NCBI GenBank assembly: GCA_019843655.1
Contig: JACDQD010000001.1
Span: forward strand, 46,336,443-46,400,442
Length of the DNA: 64,000 nt
DNA from: Lethocerus indicus
Taxonomy: Eukaryota > Arthropoda > Insecta > Hemiptera > Belostomatidae
Reading direction: 5' to 3'
The notes below the pieces were generated by a model. It was not told the DNA's origin. It did no database searches and saw only the letters and a list, made by a program, of their open reading frames with translations. Shown in pieces: positions 46,380 to 55,524 of the stretch. Each line of letters opens with the position of its first letter. Position 1 is the first letter of the stretch. The position numbers and the translations under genes were made by a program.

Positions 46380-47250
46380 ATAAGTCTTTGGGTTAACGTA
46401 ACTCTCAAACAGTGAGGGGTGTTGCAACAGACCGAGCTTAAAACATCATGAGGGTCAGAAAACTAAGAAAAGGAGCTTGTTACCCTGTGAAATAATCTCC
46501 TTGAGTGCCGACTTCAAAAGAGATATTTTCATGGGCCTTTCCCGCATAAATGTTGCAATTTGAGCAGTTAACCTAGTTAACCTGGGCTCTAGAAAAAAGA
46601 AGGAAAAAAGAGGTTTTTGAGACTGAAAACTGCTCACGCCTCTTTTTTCTGACTGCCGAAGTATGCAGTCCAGTACATTGCAATGTTAAAAAACCAATAC
46701 GAGATTCGCTCTCCACAATCAGCAATTCTCGATCGATTGAAAAACGAGGCGTTATCGTGCGAGGGAAATAAACAGGCAAATTTTTAACTGCCATTATTTA
46801 TTTAGTACTTAAATGAGCACAGCGTAAGACGCTTAGCATTCTGTAAGGAATCTTGTGGCTTAGTGATCTTTTTTAAATATTTAATTATAGGGCACATAAG
46901 CCTCAATACGGGTATTTACCCATAAACACATCTTATGAAATCCTCCAAGAGTTTAAAAGTCGACATTATATTAAAAGAAAAAATTTCGGATATGTGAGAG
47001 CCGATTTTGGCTGGTGCTTAACTGAGACAGGGCTCTTCGAGTCTTTGAGGGCCACCTTTTTTTTTAATTTTGTATCAATCCCATTAACTCCCTCGAGTTT
47101 GAAGTATGGACTTTTAATGAGGAATGGGCAAAAAGTAGGCTACCCGCCTTACATCTGGGGCACGGCCATTATCGCGAACAGAGAGATTATCATCCTATTC
47201 ATAGCAGGCACCGTTTAAGGCGGTTCGACCTTGATGTGAGTGTTTTATGT
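46380..47250. other. No recognised gene
   Basis: Short frames on both strands (46573-46794 minus, 46994-47218 plus) have no recognised domain. Confidence 0.45.
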
Positions 47251-47254
47251 TTTT

Positions 47255-47350
47255 CCTATTGAAAATCAAGTACTAGGATACTTGGGGCTAGACGTGGACA
47301 TTAAGAGGACATGGCCACGTGATTTCCTTATTTAGTAGGGGCTGGTTTTA
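47255..47350 (+). pseudogene. Jockey-1 fragment fused across a deletion
   Basis: The plus frame IENQVLGYLGLDVDIKRTWP matches RIENQV-YLGL at 9.7 kb, that is, the YLGL-LD motif. It then runs into RDFLI and two stops, followed by TTATTTAGTAGGGGCTGG, which resembles the UTR start at 9.29 kb. One possibility is a deletion joining the motif to the C-terminal PRD end, which share a TGG codon. Confidence 0.55.
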
Positions 47351-47820
47351 ATCGCCCTTTCACTAAATGTTGTTCCTGCGGAATAGTCGGTAGATATCCT
47401 GCTGTGGCAATTTTTGTCCGAACTGAGGAGCTTATTATTCGAGTACACACGTTACGTGTATGTTAGTCTGTTTCCTCCAACGAACTTTGGCCAACTGGAA
47501 CCTTTTAAGTTGTAAAAATCGGGGTCGTACGCTTTTTTTAAGCCAGTTTCTTTAATAGTCGAAATTTTTAATCGAATACAGTTTGGACTCAGGCTGGGGG
47601 CCCAAAAATTCGAGTTCGCCAACTCGAGTACACCGCTTTAAACTTCAGTTTGGGTAGTTTCCGCTTCGACGTTTAATGCAGTTATGAGGCCGCCGCCTAC
47701 GTACTACAAGTGGCAATATTCCCATATATGATGTGAGTATTCTTAGGTTAGGGTTAAGAAAGCCTAGTTCAGGGGAAATTCTGAAATCTCACTATGATTA
47801 ATCGGTTGTTTCATTGTATA
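47351..47820. other. No recognised gene
   Basis: No identifiable coding or repeat feature. Confidence 0.45.
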
Positions 47821-47822
47821 GT

Positions 47823-47960
47823 TCAGGGGTCGGCAAAGCGCGGCTCGCAACCCCTGTTGTAGGATCACAATTTTTCTTTTCTATTTAATGAGTTTAAAAA
47901 GTTTTCAGTTTAAAATATAAAAACGAAAATATATAATTACCCTCTCTCGCTGAGAGGGAA
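47823..47960. mobile_element. hAT-like 5' end fragment
   Basis: TTCAGGGGTCGGCAAAGCGCGGCTCGCAACCCCTG is close to the typical hAT terminus CAGGGGTCGGCAAAC and to the left end at 24140. The following TTTCTTTTCTATTTAATGAG ... AAAATATAAAAACGAAAA loosely matches that element's interior. No right end is found nearby. Confidence 0.4.
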
Positions 47961-48164
47961 TAATCTTTTTCTTTAATTCGAATTAGCTACAGGAATAAAA
48001 GAATAATTCTGACTACGGTGTTATAAATATTCCGGCTTAAGGAAAGCGGTGAAAGTACTTATATCGCCAAACAATTGGCACATTTGTTTTTTTAATTTAT
48101 TCCACAATCAATGTAGTATATGTGCTATAATTGTGGTATGATTTTATGTTGTCTCTTGCTTCTC

Positions 48165-48240
48165 CCGATAAAGAAACCACCCAGGGATGGCACCTTTCGA
48201 GGTGTATCTAGGCTACAGGCCGAGATCTCGGGTTAACCGT
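48165..48240 (-). mobile_element. Jockey-1 3' UTR remnant
   Basis: GATAAAGAAACCACCCAGGGATGGCACCTTTCG matches GATAAAAGAGACCACCCAATGATGGCACT at 6.75 kb. It is followed, as there, by a GAGATCTC-GGG block. Confidence 0.45.
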
Positions 48241-49100
48241 GAAGAGGGAGGATAATGGATAGGTAATGTAGGGAGGAGTATTCAAGGAGTGAAATAGGCC
48301 TAGCAGTGAAAGGGGAACGAAACTTTAGGAACCGGGATTTTATAATTAACACTGTAGGTAAGTTGAGTTTGTGGCTAAAGGTGCGATTGGAAACTTACAG
48401 TGGAGAATTCTCTTGTGGCGTTCTTCCCTTGGTAATTAGAGACTTTCGATTGGATTCTCCAGATGTCGGATGTCACGGTGGTACCTCATAATTCAATGCC
48501 GTACGACCTCATCGGTTTCAATGTAGATTTGCGAATTGTATGTTCGTTGGCTAATTTCGATCTCCGTTTTAGCAACGGCTCTTGTGGTCGGACCGCCGAA
48601 ATAAATGTCTCGGGTTAGTCAACCTTGTATTTCGAGATGAATCGCGTCATTAACTGAGCGGCTGCAAATTAGGATTGAGCCCGACGCGCGTGAGGTTGAA
48701 TGTCTACACCTAACCTTTTGGAAATTCATCCGAATTCAAGGGCGGATATATGGCGCTAGAGTTTAGACCGGGCTTTAAAGGGGCTCTTATAAAGGAGGCT
48801 GGTCGATAGCCTATCTCAGACCCGGCCTAATGCTTTCCAGTTTATTTTGTTCGGGTCTAACTTTATTTTCGTCGGTTTCCCCCTCATTTCCAATTTACCT
48901 TCAGACAAACCGTATTAACCGCCGGTCTAAAATCGCTTGTACTTAAAACACGGCTAAAATATCGCTTCATTACTAACTGCTTAGTGCCCCCCAGGCATGT
49001 TTCAAATCGCACCATTCATCGTGACCTCGACATTCCGACAGTTGATTAACTAATTAATAACATCCCGGGCCCTAAAGTTGCATTCCCGTCTCACTAATCC
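48241..49100. other. No recognised gene
   Basis: A plus frame of 61 codons (48306-48491) and a GC-richer tract follow; no domain is recognised. Confidence 0.4.
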
Positions 49101-49103
49101 TAA

Positions 49104-49510
49104 TTGAAGCATCGAAGCCCTCTCCTCCTCTGTTACCCGTACAAAACACAACGGCTTAAACGCCACTGGCCTAGAAGTAAGCTAGATAAACAAACTGATT
49201 ATCACAAAATGTCTGAGGAAAAGGAAAAGGTTTCTACTGTTCAGTTGAAATTAGAAAAGGTTTTTACCGAAAATAATGTTTCAGTCACCCTTTTTTAAAA
49301 TACCTATATCGTTCATAATGTACGAATTATGCATTGCAGTATATCTAGGTACATTTTGAGTAAGGCTTTCTTGTAATCACTTTTCAGGATTCATCATAAT
49401 TACTCTTTTAGTTTAATTATGCAGTTATTATTAATGCGGTATAACTCAAGATTCATTAGTGACACACAAAGAAGGGCTTTCCGTGTATGATTTGTAAGAT
49501 ATTTGATAAT
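49104..49510 (+). pseudogene. Jockey-3 ORF2 C-terminal end and 3' UTR
   Basis: The plus frame reads YPYKTQRLKRHWPRSKLDKQ, a variant of the R-R-L-K-R-x-W-P-R-D ending of Jockey-type ORF2. It stays open to 49296 before the UTR words CAGTCACCCTTTTTTAAAATACCT, GGTACATTTTGAGTAAGG and TTTTCAGGATTCATCATAATTA. UTR-only copies lie at 10.7 and 25.6 kb. Everything upstream of the last tens of codons is missing. Calling it a separate group is an inference from its different UTR. Confidence 0.55.
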
Positions 49511-49979
49511 TAATTGCTTAAATTACCTTAAAATTAACATTTTAAACAAATATTTTTGTTGTTTTTATAGTATATTAGAAAGTAATTTATTTTGCTTATA
49601 TTTTTCTGTAGCTTATTTATGCAGGAGAGAAAGGGTCTATCTCTCTTTAACAAATTAAAGTCGTAAAATAATTTCAGATTCTGATATAAATCGAATGACC
49701 TTCCCCTCCGAGTAGCCGGACGCAAGTCGTATTTCCACTGTTAATACTACGCTGATAGGAGGGCACAAATATAACTCAACGACCGCTAAATGGCCCCTAT
49801 CGTAGCCTTGCAATTTCGAAAGGATCCGCTCCAAGTATCCGGGCTGAGGTCGTATTTCCGCCCTTAGACCGTACTACACCCGATCTACTCCAATCAGCAG
49901 CTTCCCCGGTGCCTAGGATGTCACCCTATACCATCTAACCCTCCGCTAGTCCCCCTCCTTAGGTCCCCCCGATGTGCCA

Positions 49980-50235
49980 TACCAATCGCATTTCCCGTTA
50001 CCCTAGATGTCTCATGTCCTCAGATCCGCTGCTAGGGCCCCGCTATATTAGAAACTCTGTTATTCTGGAACTTTGACCGTAGCATTTTGACAAAATATTA
50101 CAAATAAAGCGAATAGTCCTCTTCAAACCGGTTGCATTGCTTCCAATCACATTTCCCGTTACCCTGGATGTCTCATGTCGTCTAACCCTCTCCTCTGCTA
50201 GGCCCCCTTAGATCTGCTAGGTATTTTAGAAAAAC
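49980..50235. repeat. Imperfect tandem duplication, about 165-bp period
   Basis: CCAATCGCATTTCCCGTTACCCTAGATGTCTCATGTC (49981-50017) recurs as CCAATCACATTTCCCGTTACCCTGGATGTCTCATGTC (50143-50179). In each copy a TGCTAGG ... TATTTTAGAAA block follows. The flanking 49700-49980 is pyrimidine-rich with several related CCCT/CCGCT words and may hold older units. Confidence 0.7.
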
Positions 50236-50280
50236 GGTCTGGTTTTCTATTTATTTTGCCGTGGAATTGTGCCAAAAATA

Positions 50281-50756
50281 CTATATACTAGTTAGTGCTA
50301 TCGGTTTGTAGCTTAGAGGGTCTGTGCTGTTTTTGCTGGGTTTTAATATTGGGATAACTGTGATGTGTAGCCAAGATTGTGGTATTGTGCCTGTGTTCCA
50401 TAAGTTATTATATAATTTGAGCGGTAATTGTGTCTGTTAAGGCATTGATCATTTCGCTGCAGATTCCATCAGGGCCTGGTGTTTCACCGTTTTTTTTTTT
50501 TATTGCTGCTTAAAGTTCGTATTTTGTGAAAGGTCTTGTGAAGTTTAAAGTGGGTGTTAGGTTTCAGTAAGTTGTCTGCGCCGGGGGATTCATCAAAGTC
50601 ATCAGTCCCATTGATGAGGCTGAGGACGCCCTGTATTGGGTCTAGAAATTGTTGGTGTTGTAGTTCTCGGTGTCGTTGTTTTTTTCCCTTCGTTTTTATC
50701 GGTTGTTTATTTGTGAGTTGGTGGTTCACGTTGTACAGCGTAGAGGTCACTACTGA
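50281..50756 (-). pseudogene. Jockey-clade reverse transcriptase fragment
   Basis: On the minus strand, one frame carries FLDPIQGVLSLINGTDDFDE. A shift gives PFTKYEL-stop-AAIKKKNG, then ETPGPDGICSEMINALT. A further shift gives NLWNTGTIPQSWLHITVIPI, then LKPSKN, DPLSYKPIALTS. These are the N-terminal RT motifs of Jockey-clade LINEs: P-G-P-D-G-I, then W---G--P--W----V-PI-KP-K, then SYRPI-LT. The catalytic YADD segment should lie further downstream and is absent, as the match ends at 50281. Two frameshifts and one in-frame stop make it a relic. Whether it belongs to Jockey-1, -2 or -3 cannot be told. Confidence 0.85.
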
Positions 50757-50915
50757 CCTTTGACCTGGCAGCGTGACCTGGAAAGGTGCTTCTTGACCGG
50801 ACCGGACATGTACGCTGAAAGTTTGGTGGAAATCGGTTCAGCCGTTTGGAATGCGTAGCGAACACACACACACACATATACAGACAAAAGCTATTTGACA
50901 AATATTATATAGATA
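50757..50915 (+). mobile_element. RTE/SINE-type 3' tail
   Basis: GCTGAAAGTTTGGTGGAAATCGGTTCAGCCGTTTGGAATGCG, then AACACACACACACACATATACAGACAAAAGCTATTT and TATATAGATAAT. This is the general form of the 3' end of RTE-type LINEs and the SINEs that borrow it: AGTTTGGT-GAAATCGGT-CAGCCGTT, an ACA-rich stretch, then a short tandem tail. No coding part is present. It directly abuts the RT fragment on its left. Confidence 0.5.
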
Positions 50916-50919
50916 ATGC

Positions 50920-51850
50920 AAAAATCGTTTTCAAACTCAGTTTGGTATTTATTATTACATATATAAAAAAATAGCGAAACCCTGTTTGCACAGCCTAACA
51001 CCCTCGTGTTATCGGGGGCTTACACCTATTCCACCCTGGGCATAGTCCCCTTAACGCGACTTGAATGTAGTTTATCATCCTTTAGAGCGCGGGGGCCGGG
51101 ATACGTTGGCGGTCGATGCCTCGGGTTATCCACAAAAACTGTTCAACCCCTACACTTCCCCCCCTCCCTCGGGCTATCTCGAACCTCTAAAACATCCCCA
51201 TTATCCGCAACTTAGGCGGTCGTCGTAGCCGTGGTGTGGTGTCGACCCTCCAAACATTAAATTAACACCTGCGTACTACGGATAAGACATTATTATTGAA
51301 ATGTTATGACGCTTAAGTAGATCGATTCAATCTGGAGCAGTCTAATCCAGTGGCACACGTTTATGCATAAATAAAGATCGGTGTGTAATTGTGTTTGTGC
51401 GGCCAGGCGCCGCATTAAAAAATAATGTAATGTTAATAATAATAAATAATATGGATATACATATATATTATTAATAATAAAGAACGTTTCATCAGTAATG
51501 AAATCTTATGTATGATATATTATTACCAACAACACTACAGGAATCCTTTGATTAGCGCCCCTAATGGATCCTAAAACATTATTCAGGATTCTCCATATTG
51601 ATTACCATACCGTATTAAGTTTGAATAGTTCCGATATGGATCATGCACTATATCTCAAAGATACATTAACCACAAATATCAAGGGATTATTGACAATTGT
51701 AAGCCCGTAGGGGGCGGGTGGAGGGATTCTCCCGAAAGTGGGCCGCAGGGAGACGTAATAAACGCACTCAAGCGAATTTTACAGCTTTATTCACTCAAAA
51801 AACTGGGCCCACTACAAATAATTTACAGTTTAATATACCTGTTTTGTGGT
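50920..51850. other. No recognised gene
   Basis: A GC-richer stretch at 51000-51240 holds a 69-codon plus frame with no ATG start and no domain. An AT-rich part near 51420-51500 has irregular AAT repeats. Confidence 0.45.
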
Positions 51851-51854
51851 CTGC

Positions 51855-52062
51855 GAGGGGTTGGAATACTGTAGGTTCGTGATGTTTCTGTCTCCTCTCG
51901 CTGGTTTGGTGGATGTTTTTTGGGCATCCTCACTGCACTGTCACTATCACTTGTACTGCTAACAGTGACCAACACCGCTGCTGAAGATGGCGAGCAGCCG
52001 AAACCGGTCTAGCAAAAGACCAAACCAACGAGAGGAGACAGAAACATCACGAGCCTACAAAT
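51855..52062. mobile_element. Penelope-like tail foldback, copy 2
   Basis: The left arm (51869-51910) CTGTAGGTTCGTGATGTTTC, TGTCTCCTCTCGCTGGTTTG pairs with the right arm (52019-52060) CAAACCAACGAGAGGAGACA, GAAACATCACGAGCCTACA over about 42 bp with only a few mismatches. Between them lie GGGCATCC-CACTGCAC and AAGATGGCGAGCAGCCGAAACCGGTCTAGC, both known tail words. The left arm carries the tail in minus and the right arm in plus orientation. High arm identity suggests a recent origin or gene conversion. Confidence 0.75.
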
Positions 52063-52224
52063 AATTTACAGGTTGGCTTACGGTACGGCCGGTGAGGCCA
52101 AACACTGGCCTAGTGGTCCTCCCGGTGTGTCCGGGCCCCGTCTCCCTTTTTAACCGCCTACAGAGCTCTCGGTCTCTTTGTTTCGCCGGCGTTTCGTCCG
52201 TCGCGGGTCAGTTCTTCCGAAAAG

Positions 52225-52360
52225 CGGTGGGGGTTCTTACGGAAGAATTTATATGGCAGGCGGTCTCCTTCAGATCTTCCCTTCTCCGAATAGGGTTTGG
52301 AGGCCACCGAAGAATTGTATGGCGGGCGGTCTCCTTAAGATCTCCCTTCACCAAACAGCG
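52225..52360. repeat. 67-bp tandem duplication, GC-rich
   Basis: GGAAGAATTTATATGGCAGGCGGTCTCCTTCAGATCTTCCCTTC begins at 52241. CGAAGAATTGTATGGCGGGCGGTCTCCTTAAGATCTCCCTTC repeats it 67 bases later. A plus frame of 121 codons (52092-52457) and another of 90 codons (52178-52450) read through both units and have no recognised domain. Confidence 0.75.
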
Positions 52361-52364
52361 CGGG

Positions 52365-53080
52365 GGGGGAGTGTCGCTACCCCAGGATTATACCTGGCGT
52401 ATCCCTCTCTTCCTCCCGGTCTTCTCCCGGCCTGCAATTTATTCCCTTAAACAGTAGTACATAATATTACACAAAAATTATATTTAACCCGGTCCTCCGG
52501 GTTACAACAATAATACAAGTTTTCGCTGTTAATAGTACAGTATGTACATTAACTGAGCTTTGGAATCTTAATATTGCTGTCGAACTACAGAGGGCTTTCG
52601 GATCAAATTTTATAAGCTGGAATTTTCTTAATCAGTACTTTTAGGATACTTTCGAAGTTCTAGGAATTCTTGGAAGTAGCGTTCAATCTGTAGTGCGCGA
52701 ATTGTGAGACTTTTCAGTTGAAAGTCAGTTGGAAGTAATCTCGTATTATAAGATTCCAATATAATCCCACAGTTTATTAAATTTGGGAGAGTAAAGCTCC
52801 ATTAAAGACGTTTTTTAAATCGTATTTTTTGAAATCTATATAAATTAATTTGAATTTGATGAAAGAACTACAGGATTAAATCGAAACTCAACAACCTAAA
52901 ATATCTGATTGTCTATTCAAATTGGACGAATATTGGCAGGATTCGAACTATAAGAGGTTAGTTTCATAAGTATGGTAAAAATAGTTTCGAACCGTGTGTG
53001 AATAACTGTCCTCCCTTTAAATTTATCTTACTAATCAAAGCACCCTCGTATTTATCACCCCCATCAATATCAGGACTAAA
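52365..53080. other. No recognised gene
   Basis: AT-rich sequence without recognised repeat or coding feature. Confidence 0.45.
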
Positions 53081-53086
53081 AATATT

Positions 53087-53335
53087 CGTTTTATGCATAA
53101 TGTTGGTATGGCAATCGGGACAAATACATTAATAAAAACCCGAGAACATAAATTACATTCTCCAATCAGTCTCAGAAAGAGAGTCACCCACTTAGCACGC
53201 CAACTGGTTCACGGTATACTCGGTGGTGGTGGACTCGAGGCATTGGGCACAGTATACGATCGGTCGTATACCGCCGTCGGCTCTAAACCATTGTCGATAC
53301 AGTCACTTAAACTAGCACTTTCGCACGGTTTACCC
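53087..53335 (-). repeat. Jockey-2 3' UTR-type repeat
   Basis: ATAATGTTGGTATGGCAATCGGGA, AATAAAAACCCGAGAACATAAATTACA, GGCACAGTATACGATCGGTCGTATACCGCCGTCGG and CAGTCACTTAAACTAGCAC follow the order of the sequence beyond the Jockey-2 ORF at 63.3 kb and that of 11.4 kb. The coding frame is not retained. Confidence 0.6.
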
Positions 53336-53394
53336 TCCAAACCATCGGGAACCGCCAAACAGCCATCTTAAAAACGGATATACCTGCGAACTTG

Positions 53395-53485
53395 AATACA
53401 AACATCTATTTCTCTGGTATGTTTAAATGGCCACTTCCATTTCAGGCGTTTGTAAGGAACGTTTGTTATGTCTGGATATAGTAGG

Positions 53486-53489
<4 letters not shown>
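53395..53489 (-). pseudogene. Jockey-1b ORF2 C-terminal end
   Basis: The minus frame reads ALLYPDITNVPYKRLKWKWP, then FKHTREID. Compared with PDISNVYYRRLKRKWPRDLN, the P-R-D codons are partly lost. The frame is cut at its upstream side exactly where the (TA)n tract begins (53490). Confidence 0.65.

Positions 53490-53539
<50 letters not shown>
53490..53539. repeat. (TA)n microsatellite, left of MITE
   Basis: About 25 TA units ending directly at the MITE terminus. Confidence 0.97.
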
Positions 53540-53543
<4 letters not shown>

Positions 53544-53872
53544 GGGGTCCAAAAAAATATATCCACTGTTTAACAGCCCATAACTTGCAAAATAATTGAT
53601 GGAGTTGTCTCATTTTTGGTGAAAGTGTAGCTTAAAGTCCAACTTAAAGGTAAGCCTTGCGCCAGCCATGTTTAATCGAGTAACAAGGTACAACTAACAA
53701 CAAAACACTGACTATCTGGCGACTGTCATCTGACAAAACAAAACAACGCAATACAACGCTTGCATGGCTACAACTACAAACTATAACACTACCAAAAATG
53801 AGACAACTCCGTCAATTAGTTTTGCAAGTTATGGACTTTTAAACAGTGGATACATTTTTTTGGACCCCTCTG
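53540..53872. mobile_element. MITE with 82-bp terminal inverted repeats (Tc1/mariner type)
   Basis: The element begins CAGAGGGGTCCAAAAAAATA and ends TTTTTTTGGACCCCTCTG. The inverted repeats run 53540-53620 and 53791-53872, differing at only a handful of positions. The ends lie next to TA on each side, as expected for Tc1/mariner target-site duplication. At 333 bp with no transposase frame, it is non-autonomous. The centre contains GCCAGCCATG ... GCATGGCTAC, another inverted pair. Superfamily is inferred from the TA target and terminal sequence. Confidence 0.88.

Positions 53873-53935
<63 letters not shown>
53873..53935. repeat. (TA)n microsatellite, right of MITE
   Basis: About 30 TA units starting at the MITE's right end. 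With 53490-53539 it forms one former tract interrupted by the MITE. Confidence 0.95.
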
Positions 53936-53938
<3 letters not shown>

Positions 53939-54720
53939 TATTCATTCGGCCGTGCGAACCGAGAAAGGGTGGATACCAAAATCCAGAAAGCTCAAAGAAT
54001 ACAGTGTTGTATCAGTTTCGGGATATAACCAGGTGGGGAGAAACCGAATCCGCTGAACGGTCTGGCGCAGAAATGGGTTTATTTATAGTCTTTGTTTGTC
54101 CCATTCCTCGCCGTTCGAAGTCCTAATAAGCATTCCGCGGCGTGAAAGAGTAGTGTTATTTCAACACGGCCAGGAGTAGAGAAAGAGATGACGAATGGAA
54201 CCCCTATTGCTTTCTGAATCGGTGATTTATTAATGGGGATCCAGTGTTCGGGCCACTAACGGCCTTCTAAAAAGTTAGTAGAGAATGATGTGATCGACTC
54301 TGTCCAAAACTGTGGACGGCGCACGACCATATTAATTTATTTCTCAGTATTTATGTAACGGAATTTTGTTACCGCCGATATGCGCCTTTTCGTGATCGGA
54401 TTGTGCGCTTATTTCTCTGACATCCGTGGTAAAAGCACGTTTATAAACACAATAGATGCGAAAGGATGATCATTAAACTCCGACTAGGATGAGGGCCGTT
54501 ACCTGCTTGATTTGCTCGATATCAGACACACGGCAGTCACGATTCGACATCAGAAAGGCGAATGATTGGGGAAAACGAGTTTCAATCATTCTCAACGGAA
54601 AGCACCTAGCAAGAAACTCCTGTCTTTCGACGTTTTTATTAAATATTTTGGTTAGGTGGGACCGTACATTGTGAACACCCATATATATATATATATATAC
54701 ATATGGGGCCGACATGTCGG
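53936..54720. other. No recognised gene; short (TA)n
   Basis: A short (TA)n lies at 54681-54699. Frames near 54473-54787 and 54489-54674 have no recognised domain. Confidence 0.45.
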
Positions 54721-54721
54721 C

Positions 54722-54840
54722 ATAAGAAAGCGATGGAACCGTCAAGCCTGTTCCTACAAAGAAACCGTTCGTAATTGGACAACCCATTGGGACTCGTCGG
54801 TGCGTTGCCGCGCATGCGCGTCAGCGGGCTTGGCGTAACA
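54722..54840. repeat. Dispersed repeat M, copy 1
   Basis: ACAAAGAAACCGTTCGTAATTGGACAACCCATTGG and TGCCGCGCATGCGCGTCAGCGGGC match 55100-55195 (CAAAGAAAACGGTACGCAATTGGACGACTTACATGG, TGCCGCGCACGCGCAGTAG). The CpG sites are still intact. No family assigned. Confidence 0.6.
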
Positions 54841-55099
54841 GTGCGTGCCCGAATTCGGCATTCCGCCTAAGTATCAGACATCGCCGATATTCAATTTCCT
54901 TCGAGGGCCGACGTCCGAGAGCATAAATTGGATTCGGTCCGGCCCCCCTCTCCCTGCCTGCTCAATCCCGCGCCACTTCCCCCGACCACATGAACGGTTC
55001 AATCCAGGTTTTCAGCCAGGAATAGACGCCATCCAGCCCCAGTGTCACGACGGTCTATATTCGGAGCCCGTCTGACTCCTCCTGCAACGACACACGAAG

Positions 55100-55195
55100 T
55101 TAAAAACTACGATGGAGGGTTTCAACAAAGAAAACGGTACGCAATTGGACGACTTACATGGCTTTTTGCCGCGCACGCGCAGTAGTCAACTGGGA
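55100..55195. repeat. Dispersed repeat M, copy 2
   Basis: Partner of 54722-54840, same orientation, about 370 bp downstream. Confidence 0.6.
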
Positions 55196-55476
55196 ACACG
55201 TTTCCGTTGTACACTTATCTCCGTTGTACACTCTTTTCCTGTCCTTGAGTGTCCTTTTGTTTTATCGTCTAGAACGTCGGTTTAAACAACATCTCGCTTT
55301 TATCGTCTCATCCAGTTTCTAAATCACTTTCGGCTCGGAATGAAGATCAAAGCACTTCGCCAGCCATTGCTGAGCAGTAGTTGCTGCGTAGTGGGGTTCA
55401 GGTGTGTAAGAGTGGGGGATATAGGTCTGCCCCCTTTATTACGTATGCACCGTGATGTCTCTCACTCCCTCTCCCT

Positions 55477-55479
<3 letters not shown>

Positions 55480-55519
<40 letters not shown>
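55480..55519. repeat. (TA)n microsatellite
   Basis: About 20 TA units after a CT-rich run. Confidence 0.97.

Positions 55520-55524
<5 letters not shown>

Noticed and set aside
50858..50875. Short CA repeat as an independent microsatellite
   Set aside because: It lies inside the RTE/SINE-type tail, where an ACA-rich stretch is normal.
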